Source: Cyclospora cayetanensis (lineage: Eukaryota; Apicomplexa; Conoidasida; Eucoccidiorida; Eimeriidae). From it: DNA of 64,000 nt. The translations under genes and the position numbers were made by a program. The notes beneath the pieces were generated by a model. The model was not told the DNA's origin, searched no databases, and was given only the letters and a program-made list of their open reading frames with translations. Numbering within the stretch: position 1 is the first letter of the stretch; each line of letters starts with the position of its first letter. This document shows positions 1 through 10,783 of the stretch, piece by piece. Where the stretch lies: positions 62,001 through 126,000 of the forward strand of contig NW_020312769.1 of NCBI RefSeq assembly GCF_002999335.1. Reading direction: 5' to 3'.

Positions 1-909
1 ATACGAATATAACTATATTCTGCCACTACCGACACACCCCAAACAGAGCGTTGCCGATGCCAATGGAGATTCGGGGAAGGGGCGTTCTTGCAGGACAAAC
101 TTCGATCCGTCGAGCCGTGCCGGTGCCGCAAACAAAGTCCGTTTAAGTCGCAGCTTAGCCTTCTGTTGCAGCGGGTGTGCAGGCTAATCGATTTCACACG
201 GTCACTACGGAATACACGTTTCTGCGTTCATGTCGCTACGTTTGTTGTTGGTTCTTCCAAGCTGTCGCCCTCCCTATTGGGAATGGACACTTGTGCGGCC
301 AGGGGAACGTAACAGCAATTAACTTCACATCGCAAAAACCTCGTTCTAAGTGCATTTCAGGTACCTCAACAACACGTTAGTAGACGTCTCGTCAACTTTC
401 TCGACGAAGCCCGAGAAACGGCGCGCTGGGCTACGTACTGCTTGGCATGCGAAGAACCCTATTTATCCTCCTTGCGGTTTCCACGCATGGCACTGTGGCA
501 TGAAAATTTTCACGTACTAGGCACGCTATTAATGGGGACTAGTGCTGTGCAATCACTCGCTTTCCTGTCATTTTCTGCTCGGCACGCACTGCTGCACGAC
601 TGTCTTCTACCAGGATGCCTGGGCCTCCTTTCAGACTCTGGAATAATTAGAGGTAGCACCACCTCCTAGATTTGTATTTAGAATCTCCAGCCGTAGTGTC
701 CACATATGCATAATTAAAGCGACCTCCAAGTGTTTTATTCGCAAAAAGTACAAAACAAATTGGCTGCGCTGGCGCTTCCTTTCCGTACACGCAAGCCCCA
801 AGGATGAAGCACTTGCTAGGGCTGTGCTAAAGCATTCTGTTGTCCGCTGTGTCGCAAATTTATACATCAAAAAGGTTCCGGTGCTCTTGAAGAGGAATGA
901 CGCAACGCG
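1..909. other. No supported gene; flank downstream of the sugar transporter
   Basis: Only short open frames are present on both strands, many beginning at non-ATG codons and none with a recognisable motif. The right part is probably the 3' untranslated region of the minus-strand transporter that ends at 910. Nothing else could be supported. Confidence 0.5.
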
Positions 910-2052
910 CTAAGGGCTGCGCAACTCCGACTGTGAAGCTTTTGAACCAGGAGAGAAAGCCGGGCCCTCCTCGTCGTCGCCTCGGCCCAGTGCAGTATAG
1001 TGATACAGTTTTAGCATGTGCTTATTGAGCAAGGTAAAAGGTCTTTCCACAACATACAGATATGTTGCGACTAGTACCATACAGGTACCCATGCAAAAAA
1101 GAGGGGAAGGGTAGAAATCACCAATTAGAATCCATGAGACTACGCAAGAAAACACGATAGACATGGCATTACCAAAGCATTTGAGTATGTTATCCGCGTA
1201 TTTAAGGACCGCAGCAACTACAAGGCCTCCCAAAGCCTGCAACAGAATCGCTGCCACGGTCAATCCGGTGTATCCCTGAAAAAATCCACCCTCGCGGATT
1301 GCAGGTCCATCGTTCCACAGTGCGCCGACAAGTCCAGCTGCCACTCCGTAAAGCGCCAACTGCATGTTGTTTACCCAGATGGTAGTTGTTCTCTGCTTCA
1401 GCAGCTTTTCAAGATACACTCCAGCAAGGCCGCTGGTGAGGCATGCGCATAGCACGGCCACCAGGCCGAAAATGGGGTTGTTGTTCATGGTGGCACTGTT
1501 GTCCGCATCCTCGGAAAAGGTCCTTGGTGGGTCGGCCTGCGCGGGATACTGAATCAGAGTCACGCCCACGAAGAGAAGAAACAGCGCTCCCCATCTAAGG
1601 GAGGAGAGACTTCGTCCTAGCAGAAGCACCGAGAGAAGGGCAGTTGTGAGAATCTTGAGCTGGTAGGTCACCTGGTACATAGCCCCCGACAAATTAGACA
1701 AAGCAATGAAAATTAAATTATTCTGTAAGGCATAGAGAAGTCCGGGAACCGCCACCTTGGCCATTTCCTTAGGGCTATCAATGATATGCTTGTACACTGC
1801 GAATGCTGTATCGCGCACGCTCTTGTTCTGCTCGAGCCATAACAGCGGGATAGAGGTCAGCAGCTTGACAACTTCGGCCGAGACAACCGCCGTTGTTGTG
1901 AGATAGGGCTTTCCTGTCTGAAGATCGATGGAACGGGAGAGGCGTAGCACGGTGACGCTAGCCACTGTCTGCCCCACAAGAGCCAACAGGGCAACCCAAC
2001 GCATGGGGACCCCCCAGATACTGGGGTCGCCCTTACCCACAGTGGAGCCCAT
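910..2052 (-). CDS. Nucleotide-sugar transporter (SLC35A type)
   Basis: A single-exon protein of 380 residues. It reads as a polytopic membrane protein with about ten hydrophobic segments. The family signature is clear: residues 126-141 read YQVTYQLKILTTALLS, followed by a second hydrophobic repeat containing an LKYADNILK stretch, as in UDP-galactose, UDP-GlcNAc and CMP-sialic acid carriers. Such proteins exchange a nucleotide sugar for the nucleoside monophosphate across the Golgi or ER membrane. Length is close to the usual 320-400 residues. The start is the ATG at 2052: an in-frame stop lies just upstream, and the only earlier start-like codon is TTG. The C-terminal tail after the last membrane segment is polar and rich in Gly, Glu and Ser. 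Substrate cannot be read from sequence. Family assignment is firm. Confidence 0.93.
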   Translation of the reverse strand: MGSTVGKGDPSIWGVPMRWVALLALVGQTVASVTVLRLSRSIDLQTGKPYLTTTAVVSAEVVKLLTSIPLLWLEQNKSVRDTAFAVYKHIIDSPKEMAKVAVPGLLYALQNNLIFIALSNLSGAMYQVTYQLKILTTALLSVLLLGRSLSSLRWGALFLLFVGVTLIQYPAQADPPRTFSEDADNSATMNNNPIFGLVAVLCACLTSGLAGVYLEKLLKQRTTTIWVNNMQLALYGVAAGLVGALWNDGPAIREGGFFQGYTGLTVAAILLQALGGLVVAAVLKYADNILKCFGNAMSIVFSCVVSWILIGDFYPSPLFCMGTCMVLVATYLYVVERPFTLLNKHMLKLYHYTALGRGDDEEGPAFSPGSKASQSELRSP

Positions 2053-2577
2053 TCTAGCGCATTCGGACAAGCTTCATGCGCAAGGACAACACGCAAACTT
2101 ATCGCCCCGTGCTCCTGAGTGTAGTCTCGGCGCCGGGATGTGCGAAGGCGCTGATACCATACAGCTAAGCCAACAGATACGCACACAACAACCGCCTTTC
2201 TTCATGTCCTGACTCCGCAGCTGCCACGTTTGCAAATGTGCAACATCGATCGCCGGTGCTACAAGCCCGTCAGCAGTCCAGATAGGAAGTGTAGCGCACT
2301 AATGCCGAGAAACACATGAGTAAAGCTTCTGAAGAAGAGGGCAATATAACCGGCTGAATACTTTGTGAGCGACGCGAAACCTGTCATTGCATGCTAGTGC
2401 AGTGGGTGTTGAAATTCCGAGCACGCTGCGCCTGTGTCCCCCATATTGGCTGGGTCCGAAAGAGGCCAGGCTGCCCTTTGAACCAGCACAGTGGAGCGAG
2501 AGCGCTCATATAAACAGTTTTCTAAAAGCATTACATCTTGAGGCTGAAGGCACAAGTAATACCTGTAGATAGATAAA
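2053..2577. promoter_or_regulatory. Divergent spacer between two head-to-head genes
   Basis: The transporter starts leftward at 2052 and the small membrane protein rightward at 2578, so both promoters should lie in these 525 bases. I see no TATA-like or repeated element that I can name. Confidence 0.4.
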
Positions 2578-3436
2578 ATGTTTTCTTCTTCACTTTTATG
2601 CCGCATGCAACATGCCCGCGCAGCCATGGTTTTGTTTCAACGGACAGCCTCTACGTCTAAAGTCGCGAGCTTCTCTACCACTGCCAGCGGAGGAAGGCTT
2701 CTAAATCCCAATCCTAGGCCGACACAGTACCAGACGGTGATTGTGAACGAGGCAGTTAACCCCGCCCCGGGGAAGCCGTTCAGCTGGACGCCTATGCTGA
2801 TCGGCGCAGGGGTCTTCATGGTCTTGTTCCCCTGCATCCAGACCAAGATGGAGCTCAAAAAGTACTATAAAGAGGTAACGTGTCCCCCTGCACAGGTGTT
2901 CATGCTTTCATGAAGGCGCAACGCGACATTCGCCCAGTGGTGTGCAGAGGTGTTGGGCGAGGTAAATACGGGGACCAAAAGGGACATTGACGGTAGCAGT
3001 CAGTCAGCGTTTCAGTTGTGAATCGGAGTGATGCATGGCGTGGAGGCATGCGATGCCCCGTGCCAAAGCCAGGGGCAAATGCAGACACCGAACAGCACAG
3101 AGCCCATCGTACTCATTCAGAGTGTTGTACCGCTTATGCTCGCCATGGTGGTAGGGGGATACTTGCCTCATTGCGCATACCCACAACATGAATCGAGTCC
3201 GAGTGTCTGGATGCCTTTGTTGGGGGACTGACTGTGCGTGGTTTGCGTCTCTTATACATGTATCGGGTCGGGGTTCAGTTGGTGAGAGGTGCAAGAGGAG
3301 TTCAAGACTAGCGGCGTTGAAACTCCCTTCCCGTGCTGCTGTCTCCTGTCCGTTTGGTGCTCAGACAGAGCACCTCTACCGGGATGGCTGGAGCGTGTTT
3401 CACTATGACAAGATGAAGAACGACTTTCTGTCGTGA
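2578..3436 (+). CDS. Small mitochondrial-type single-pass membrane protein
   Basis: Two exons, 2578-2874 and 3365-3436, joined in phase 0 across a 490-base GT-AG intron, give 122 residues. The N-terminus is rich in Ser, Arg and Ala with no acidic residues, as in mitochondrial presequences. A single hydrophobic helix lies near residues 78-92 (core IGAGVFMVLFPC). It is followed by a basic and tyrosine-rich tail, KKYYKE, and by a second-exon end reading YRDGWSVFHYDK. The layout (presequence, one helix, short charged tail) resembles small accessory subunits of apicomplexan respiratory complexes or ATP synthase. That is inference from shape, not a family match. The first ATG was chosen; a later one at residue 10 is possible. 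Confidence 0.72.
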
Positions 3437-4095
3437 TGTGCCTGCCAAGCGCTGTTGTCGGGGGAGGACGGCAGGGGCATCGATCGGTATTCGTAAGTCC
3501 GGCTGGACTAGGTCTGGTTTTTGATTGTTTGGTGCCCAACTAAAAGGCTACAGAGAGAGGCGTCCTTTGAGAAGCATTAAGCCTGCACTCCGCGAATTGT
3601 GGAGCCTTTAGATTTGCCGTCCCTCGTGAATCGGAGGTGGCGAGCGCGACCCCACTATTCAGGGGTCTTGCCCCTTACTTACACTTTGCAGGAGGCATTC
3701 ACGCTCGACGCCCTCTGGCGCCGCAACAGCTCGGCGAAACCTCTTTTAAATGACGGATATTTCCGTACTGCTATTTTCGGGTCATTTGCCCGGCAGTATA
3801 TCATGCTATGGAGCATAATGGGCGTGCGTTGTAAGGAAAATTTGACGCTCTAGAGTATCGCACCGCTATTCCAGGAGTTACTATGACACACACTTAATGG
3901 TTTGCTTATAAAGATCTTGGGCATCTCCCTTGCGCATGCACCATCTCCCTATTTGTGCTCTACCACTCTTTGGATGGACTCCTCGATTTTGCGCTTCTTC
4001 CTTCGCTTTCTTTCTTCTCATTCTTGCTGCCCCGCTTTGTCATCTTCTCTGTTGGCGGGCTTTACACTCTCTGCCGAGGGCCGCTCCTCGGGCTG
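3437..4095. other. Convergent spacer, no supported gene
   Basis: This lies between the plus-strand small membrane protein and the 3' end of the minus-strand CCp3-like gene. One open frame at 3599-3853 starts at GTG and has no motif. It is not supported. Confidence 0.4.
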
Positions 4096-7000
4096 CTAAA
4101 GGTTGGGTGTGACAAACACGAAAGAGCGAACATATTCTCCGCTTGATTCAGAGGAGATGTCAAATTGGGCGCTTCCTGAGAACTTCTGTCGTGCCTGTGT
4201 CGCCATTATCTCCACTTCCCCCCCCGCGTCGTTCTGAAAACACAGTTACGTTGTGCATGCGACAGAGCTCCTGTGTTGCACTTACCAAAGCGCCCGCGTG
4301 GATCGCAGCGCGGCAGACAGAGGAGATAGGGCTGTAGAATCCTGTAAGAAGGGGTTAGCATCGCGAAGGCGACCAGCGGTGACACTGCTTTAGCTCACCG
4401 CTTCCATACACTGGAGCGCTGGTACTTGAGGCGCATCCGGGTGGGCAGACAATCAGCTCCCGTTCTTCAACGCCGAGCTTTAGGGTAAATAAGCCGTTCA
4501 TGTCGCACGTTAGTACTCGGAAAGGGGGGGCCGCTTCGACGGAGAAGGACCGAAGTTCTGGGGTTGTGCTGTGCGTGCTGCGGATGCCTGAGAGGCGATG
4601 CCGCAAGATGTGATGCAAGACGACGCCTCCCAGCAAAGCTTCCCTTGCCTACCGAAATGGCCTTGCGAAGCGTCGTATGACGGTAGACCTTCTGCAACGA
4701 CGACCACCAGCTCCCCCCCCTCCTTCGGTAAGGCTCCCGAGTGCAGCCCTGCCTTGCATATGGAGCTTTTCGAAGTATAAGTTTTGCAGCCTTCGAGCGG
4801 TCCGCTTGCGTGGAGACAGTCGGGGGGACAGTGGGCAAGCACTTTCTGCCCGACATAGCCGTTGAACTCGTGTCGCCGGAGAGAATCGGTGCACGAGAGC
4901 ATAACTGCAGGCTTAGTAGGCCGTGAAGCCTCGTCTGCCCATGCAGGTCTTTGGGCAGTACACGGAGAAAGACACAGTCTCCCATCTTCCGTTCTTCTGC
5001 TCTCCCCGGGGGCTTGTGGGAGATGAACAGTGAGTGTTTCAGCAGTGAAAGCATTCCGAATCGTTGCCACGGGAACTTCCCGGTTATAGAGCTTGACCCC
5101 CAGGATATCGCCCTGAAAGTAGTCCGCCTCCGCTGCACTGGCCCTCCCAATCATCATTCTTCCCTGCAACCATACATTTTTTGTCTTCTGTGCGGCAAAT
5201 AAATTCCCGAGCGCTCGTCTCTCTCACTCTCAGGCTCATGTCAAAGTCAGCCTTCTCCGATGCTACTAGAGCACCATTCACAAAGAGCTGAACAAGCCGG
5301 CTGCTCGTGGAGAAGGACACCGCCGCATCGAATGTTTCTGTCCATGCAAAATCGCGTGCACTTGCGTCTCGCTGCGGCACCGCGTGCTTGCCTCACCTCC
5401 CATCTTGGGCTTGAAGCCAGACTTAAGTTGATGCGGGTGGCAGGTTTGCTCGAAAATAAGTTCATCCGCCTGATCTATCACCAAAGAAAAGCCGTCACAG
5501 TCGCTGTGTGCAACGAGCGTGCGCCACTGCCCTTCCCCCCCTGCAAGTTTGCGAATGGCAAACACAAGCACAGACATGTAGCGGGTAAGCAGCTGACCAG
5601 TAACGGAGGCGCGAACTACGATAGTAAAATCCCTAATAGAGGACACCAGACTAGCTTCCGCCATGCTTGATGTATCCACGAAGTCATCAGGTCTTCCGTG
5701 GAAGCCTGCAGCGGCTCTGAGTGTTTTTTTGAGCTAGAAATAGTGATCTCTAGTACCTTTGTGTCCCTCTGGTGGAAACCAGTGGAAAATATCTGCGACT
5801 TGAGGAGCTGGTGGAGTGTGCAGTTCCATCATGCGTGTTGCATCTTTGTATGAGAGAAGCACCGCGCTGTTGGTCTGCTTGACATCACCAGGTGGTGCTG
5901 CAGTTGCTGCTGCTGCTGCACCCGTCGGACCGTAGCTTCCACGAGCAGCCTCTTCTGCCTGCGGATTCGTTCCCCCAGGGAGGCTTGGTGTTGCCATGGC
6001 CATGCCAGGCCCTATGCCAGCGCTTGTAGCGTCCTGCGGATGGGGTGCTGGCTGCTGAATAGAGGATTGCTGCTGCTGCCCTGCCCCTCTCGTCATCGCG
6101 GATTGGGGCGGAAAATGCGTCACTGTGTGTTCTGCGGAGGGCTTATGGCCAGAGATCAAGAGGCTGTGCACCGACTGGTCCACTCGCGCAGCGGTGACTG
6201 CAATGGCCACGTTCAGATTTGTGTGTGTGTGTGTCTCCGCAACCCCAAGAGGATGTCTTACATGATCTGCCATACGGCCCGCTCTCTTCGCTTTGAATCC
6301 CGTGCATTTCTAGCGCCGAAAAATGGTGTTGCGCATGACCAACGACAAGCACGCACTCGCCACCGTCTTGGGTAATTGCCCCGCTGTGGATTGCCGCTCG
6401 GCATATCTTTTGAAGTTCATGTTACATGCATGATTTGTGTAGGTGTAGTGAGGTGTCTCAGCAGCCTACTGATGAGTCTCCTGTATAGATGAATGCCCCT
6501 TTGACTTCTGCTCCCGTCGACCTGGAAGGCCACACATGGTTCCCAATGTTTTCTGTAGAGTTGCAGAAACATGCCACCGAGCTTACCCGCATTTCGATGG
6601 GCACACTATCAAGTGCATTGTTCCTGGAGGGCCCCCCAAGCCCTGGTGCGTTTCAAGGCTGTCGAAGCATGTCAGAGGCAGTGACCGCAAAAACTGTTTC
6701 TTCTGAACAACGGCTTCTTCTTTGCGGAACGCCCCAACCCCAGAGGGATCACCATCGCCCTCGCAGGCAACCACCACGTCTTCATCATGAACGCAGTACA
6801 CATCGTCGCTAACATTATGGGGGCACTGATCAAGGGATGTCTCTCTGCCTGAAAACTCATCCTACTGCCTAGTGTGAGAAAACACGAGCATTCGAATCCT
6901 AACAAACCTGTACAGGCAAAATTCACGGCAACGATTCTCTCCTGTTCCTCGCCGCAATAGTTCTCCCCCATTATGCTGGAGCAGCTCTCATTTCCAGGAC

Positions 7001-9595
7001 CTTTATCCTACGCGGAATACCATTTTCCTCTCTTGAAATCGGCTATCATGAATTTAGTAACTGACTTTCACACTGTTATAACCCATCTGACGGCATGCAA
7101 CCTGCTCAGACTGTAGAGTCCATCCGTCCGAGCATACACTGCCAAAACCTGAAACGAATATATCCAATCAAATGGATCGGTCATTTTCGAAAGAGATCTC
7201 TCGAGAATCGCTCTCGAAGTGTATATGTCGTACCGTTGTTGTAATACTGGAGCCGCCCAATGCCAGATTTTGAGGGAGTGCCAGTCGGGCCAACAATGCG
7301 TATAGTCCCAGGCGGAGGCTCCACGCCAGACACGGTGTTGGTGCATTTGATTACGACATCGTCTCTATGCTCCATGCACATAGCCGTAGGCTTCTCGGCC
7401 GTGCAGGCGGACAGGGTAGACTCATTTCCTTTGCACTGTTTATCGACTATTGGTATGCTCTAAGGAGCCAGACAAATACAAAATTGGCCTCACAGTAATG
7501 CCTTAAATAAGAAGAAAACCATTGGTGCGGGTTTTAGAGGAAGCAATTTGAAATTCGAACGAACCTGCACTGGCGACCGGGTACCCCTTTTCGGCGCACA
7601 AGTTCGCCCCCTCGACGTCTTTGCAGCCATCTACTAAGGGCATGCCAGTCTTGAATCCTACAATGGCAATGAAAGAGGGCCCTCCTATGAACCGTGTTCC
7701 GTTGCAAGACCTACCTAGTTCCTGACACGCGATTATTGCCGCTTGTGGCGAAAATGTCAGGTAATCTCCCTTGTTGCTGGAAGTTGCATTGTGATGGATC
7801 GTGCACGTGCGGGCGACCCACGCAAAAATGGCTCTTACCAAACGCTTCCCCAAGTTTCACCATTCTTCATTTCCAATCGTCCAACAGACGATAGTTGGCC
7901 AAACTCTTCATTTGGATTTGTTGTATACATTTAATTGCATACCAAGCGTCACGCACAGGTGCCTACCGTTTACAATGCGAACGGTTGTCTCGATCAGATC
8001 GATCGAATCTGGATCAAGGAAGCCTATAGGTCCGCTAGTCTGATAGTGTTGCTAAATAATGCCGTACCGACAAGGTACAGGTAGAAGCTGTATTGCTGCC
8101 TTTCTGGGAAGTACGCAAAGTCGATGGACTCAATACCTGAAACCAAGATTTTTGTTGCGCGCTAACCGTTGGGACCAAAAAGGTGACAACGAACCGTTGA
8201 AGGCAACTCCGGAGTATTGCTCTACGGCCCCCACAGCTGTGATTACAATATCGCCTCCGGAGGCAGTGAGCAGACCATCCAGTATAGCAGCAGTGCAGAT
8301 GGAGGAAGACGCGGGGTGAAGCGACGCGCCCTGTGTGTGGGCGAATTCAGAAGCTTGACAGTTCATTGGACAGTGAACCTTTGCAACATTCATGACGCTC
8401 GGGTTCCTGATAATTGGTGCAAATATGGCAGTGCATTCCACCATACGGGGTCACATGGTCTGAATACCCTTCAAATATATCTGCAGCGCGCGTGTGGCAG
8501 TCTACGTCTTGAGCTGCTAGCTCCAGTCCAGAGGGGTACCGCGGGACATAGGCTGAGGATGGATGGGGGGCCCCAATCCATCGTGACACTTTGAAACTCG
8601 CCGCATCTCCGTCAGTACGAACTGTCACGTGTTTGCAGAACCAAGGAGCCATGGTGGACTCGTTAGACACAACCACCGCTTCCAACGATCCAACTGTTCA
8701 GAAGTTACAAAATTAAACTGCATACAAGCAGTAACAAAGAGTAGTAAACACACCATCGGCTGCCTGCAGCTTGAAAGTCCTGTTGCTCCCGGGAGGGAAG
8801 CTGCCTTCAAGAACCTTCTGTCCCGATGAGCGTAACGACCCTATCAGAGTAATTCGCGGACGGTGGTGCGTGCCGCCTAATCCAGTCATCAGGTCTATTG
8901 TAGACCACATTGGAAACATGAGCATTGTGACTTACCTTTTGGATCCGGGCCGGTCAGTATGGTCACATCGTATACTTTGCTGCCAGACAGTGTAAAGGTC
9001 TGCGTCTACTATACAGTCTTGCGCATATGTTGCGAATCAACGTTTTCCTCACTGCTTCCGGATTTAGTGCGGATAGTGGTGCCCCACAGTCGAAAATCCA
9101 GTAACGAAAATCCTTCCAAACAGTCAGTTGCCGGCAAGACCACGCAGTTGGGCTGGTCAGGTAGGCATGGATCACTTCGGGATTACTAACGTCGACGCGA
9201 TCTGCCGTCACCCTGAGGCGAAGAGATAGCTACGGCAGGAAAGTTCTTTAATAGTTAGTCGCACCGTTTGTTTGTACCCCCGCCAACTGATGCTATTGAA
9301 ATGGGTTTTGTACGCCTGCCGTTGGAGCCCTCGATTACGATCTTCAGGTCACTCCTGCACCGGCCACTGAGTAAATCAAGTATTCATGAATGAAGAAAAA
9401 GTCATACTTTAGCTCTAGCCCGAATGAGGAGAGAGGCGAGACGTCAATTACATAGCGGGCCACCGCTTGGTCGACTGGAAGACACCGGGCATACTGGGGA
9501 AGTCCCGCCTGCGGTGATGCTCTACACCAGCCATCATCAGCACGCACCGTCCAAAGGCAACCCAAAAATACAGTCAAGGAAAAGTTGGACAACAT
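4096..9595 (-). CDS. CCp3: CCp3/LAP1-like multidomain LCCL-SRCR-PLAT protein
   Basis: Modelled as 22 exons: 9595-9408, 9212-9053, 8999-8936, 8894-8754, 8693-8468, 8406-8137, 8034-7967, 7905-7839, 7776-7520, 7428-7234, 7148-7074, 7000-6908, 6848-6587, 6521-6470, 6406-6262, 6197-5757, 5705-5397, 5337-5228, 5163-4653, 4587-4399, 4341-4286, 4233-4096. They sum to 4017 bases and 1338 residues. Order: signal peptide (LTVFLGCLW); PLAT/LH2 about 117-240; LCCL about 250-345; SRCR about 366-505; second SRCR about 515-640 (GSVCSDGW, EQVACRQMG, DEDVVVAC); LCCL about 650-765 (SSICRAAIHSG); Gln/Ala/Pro linker; LamG/pentraxin-like domain about 885-1070 (LVQLFVNGALVAS); two C-terminal LCCL domains (CPPDC, SSICKAG; CPPGC, SSVCRAAIHAG). 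This is the architecture of the Plasmodium CCp3/PxSR/LAP1 family, secreted proteins of sexual and sporogonic stages. Introns are mostly 41-66 bases. The junctions at 7519/7429 and 7073/7001 are the least certain. Confidence 0.9.
6220..6234. repeat. (TG)n microsatellite inside an intron
   Basis: About seven TG units lie within the 64-base intron 6198-6261 of the CCp3-like gene. On the coding strand this is an AC run between the donor GTAAGA and the acceptor TTGCAG. Length changes here would alter intron size, not protein. Confidence 0.85.
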
Positions 9596-10198
9596 CTTTC
9601 AGCAGTTCAGCAGGATGCCTTTCGTTCTCTTCCTCATAGCTCTTTGGAACAACCCGTTTCATGAGCAGTTCCATGCAAATTTCCCAGGTGTCTGTACACT
9701 GCAACTGATTGCTAAGACCATCATTCTTCTGTGGATAAAAGTACGAAATTTCCGCTGGGGAGTTCAGCCGGCACTAATTGCTACCTTCTCACTAAACTGC
9801 TTTTCTCCAGCCTCGTATCCTACCAGCAATAAGGAGTACAGGATTGCGCAACATACGTTGGATACAGAGTACGCAAGCCTCACTATCGCTATGCGCCTGT
9901 TTTGCACTGGAAGTTTGGAAACTCCACCTAAATTCTTGCGACTTAAATTTCACGTGCTGCACTGGAAAAATACCCATGCAAAAATGTGAATAGGGGGAAC
10001 ACCACCGGAAGTCAAGTGGGTCCCAGAATAAGAAACTCCTTTTTTCCTAAATAAGAACGGTAAAATGAGTAGAAATTCAACAAACACATCTTACCAAAAT
10101 GCCGGGAAAAACAGTCTCACGCGCAGTGACACCGTAGTACGCCCTTGCGGGACGAAATTTGACCCCCACCACTGCCACGAGGGCAGCTAAGGAGGAGT
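9596..10198. other. Upstream region of the CCp3-like gene
   Basis: This contains the promoter side of the minus-strand CCp3-like gene and the 3' flank of eL32. A plus-strand frame at 9585-9989 (134 codons, TTG start) has no domain and overlaps the opposite-strand signal peptide exon, so it is not called. Confidence 0.4.
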
Positions 10199-10783
10199 TC
10201 ACTCTTTCTCACATTTTTTCAGGCGAGCTGACTTATTGAGAACACGTACGTTAAGCTGTTCTGCCCTCTCAACGATCGCACAACGCTTCCTTGTAGATAC
10301 GCCATGGGCGATCTCGGCGGCAAACTTTGTGTTGTGCATCAACAGCATATCTATGTCCTCAGGCCTCTCGACGCGGAACTTGTAAAAACCGCTCCTGAGC
10401 ATGTGTCGGGTCTTCTTGTTTGAGCCGTAGCCAATGTTCGGCATAAGGTTGGTGCCCTTGAACTTCCGGCGAACACGGCAATCAATACCCTTCGGTTTCC
10501 TCCATGAGGACTGCAAGCAAAAAAGACGAAAGAAATTGCGGTGCAAGCGAAATTCAGATTCCGGGAAAATTCGTCTAGCTTCAATATGACCAGACCGCCA
10601 ATAGAATGCCAGGCGTGTGGTCAATGAAATGGCTTTCTTACTAGACATCTGTACTATTGCCCAAGTTCAAACCATGCTGTAACGACTCACGCTAAGGCGC
10701 TTCCATCTGTCCGATTGAAAGCGAGGGAATCTCTTTGTCCGCTTCTTGATAATCGGACGCTTTACGGTTGAAACTGGAGCCAT
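10199..10783 (-). CDS. RPL32: Large-subunit ribosomal protein eL32
   Basis: Two exons, 10783-10691 and 10510-10199, are separated by a 180-base GT-AG intron (phase 0) and give 134 residues, the normal length for eL32. The first exon carries the basic N-terminus ([19 protein letters not shown]). The second opens with [18 protein letters not shown] and contains [15 protein letters not shown], both hallmark eL32 blocks. The protein sits in the cytosolic 60S subunit. The start at 10783 gives the canonical N-terminus. A separate ATG at 10648 opens the retained-intron frame and is not the real start. Assignment is firm. Confidence 0.97.

Noticed and set aside
6143..6273. ATG at 6273 as start of a separate minus-strand gene (179-residue frame)
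   Set aside because: The preceding exon 6406-6262 ends in the LCCL sequence GPYGRS with a GTAAGA donor and joins in frame to 6197. The apparent start lies mostly in an intron of the CCp3-like gene.
9411..9585. Alternative start of the CCp3-like gene at a later Met
   Set aside because: The ATG at 9595 directly gives a classical signal peptide, so there is no reason to move the start.
9585..9989. 134-codon plus-strand frame
   Set aside because: It begins at TTG, has no motif and overlaps the start of the opposite-strand signal-peptide exon.
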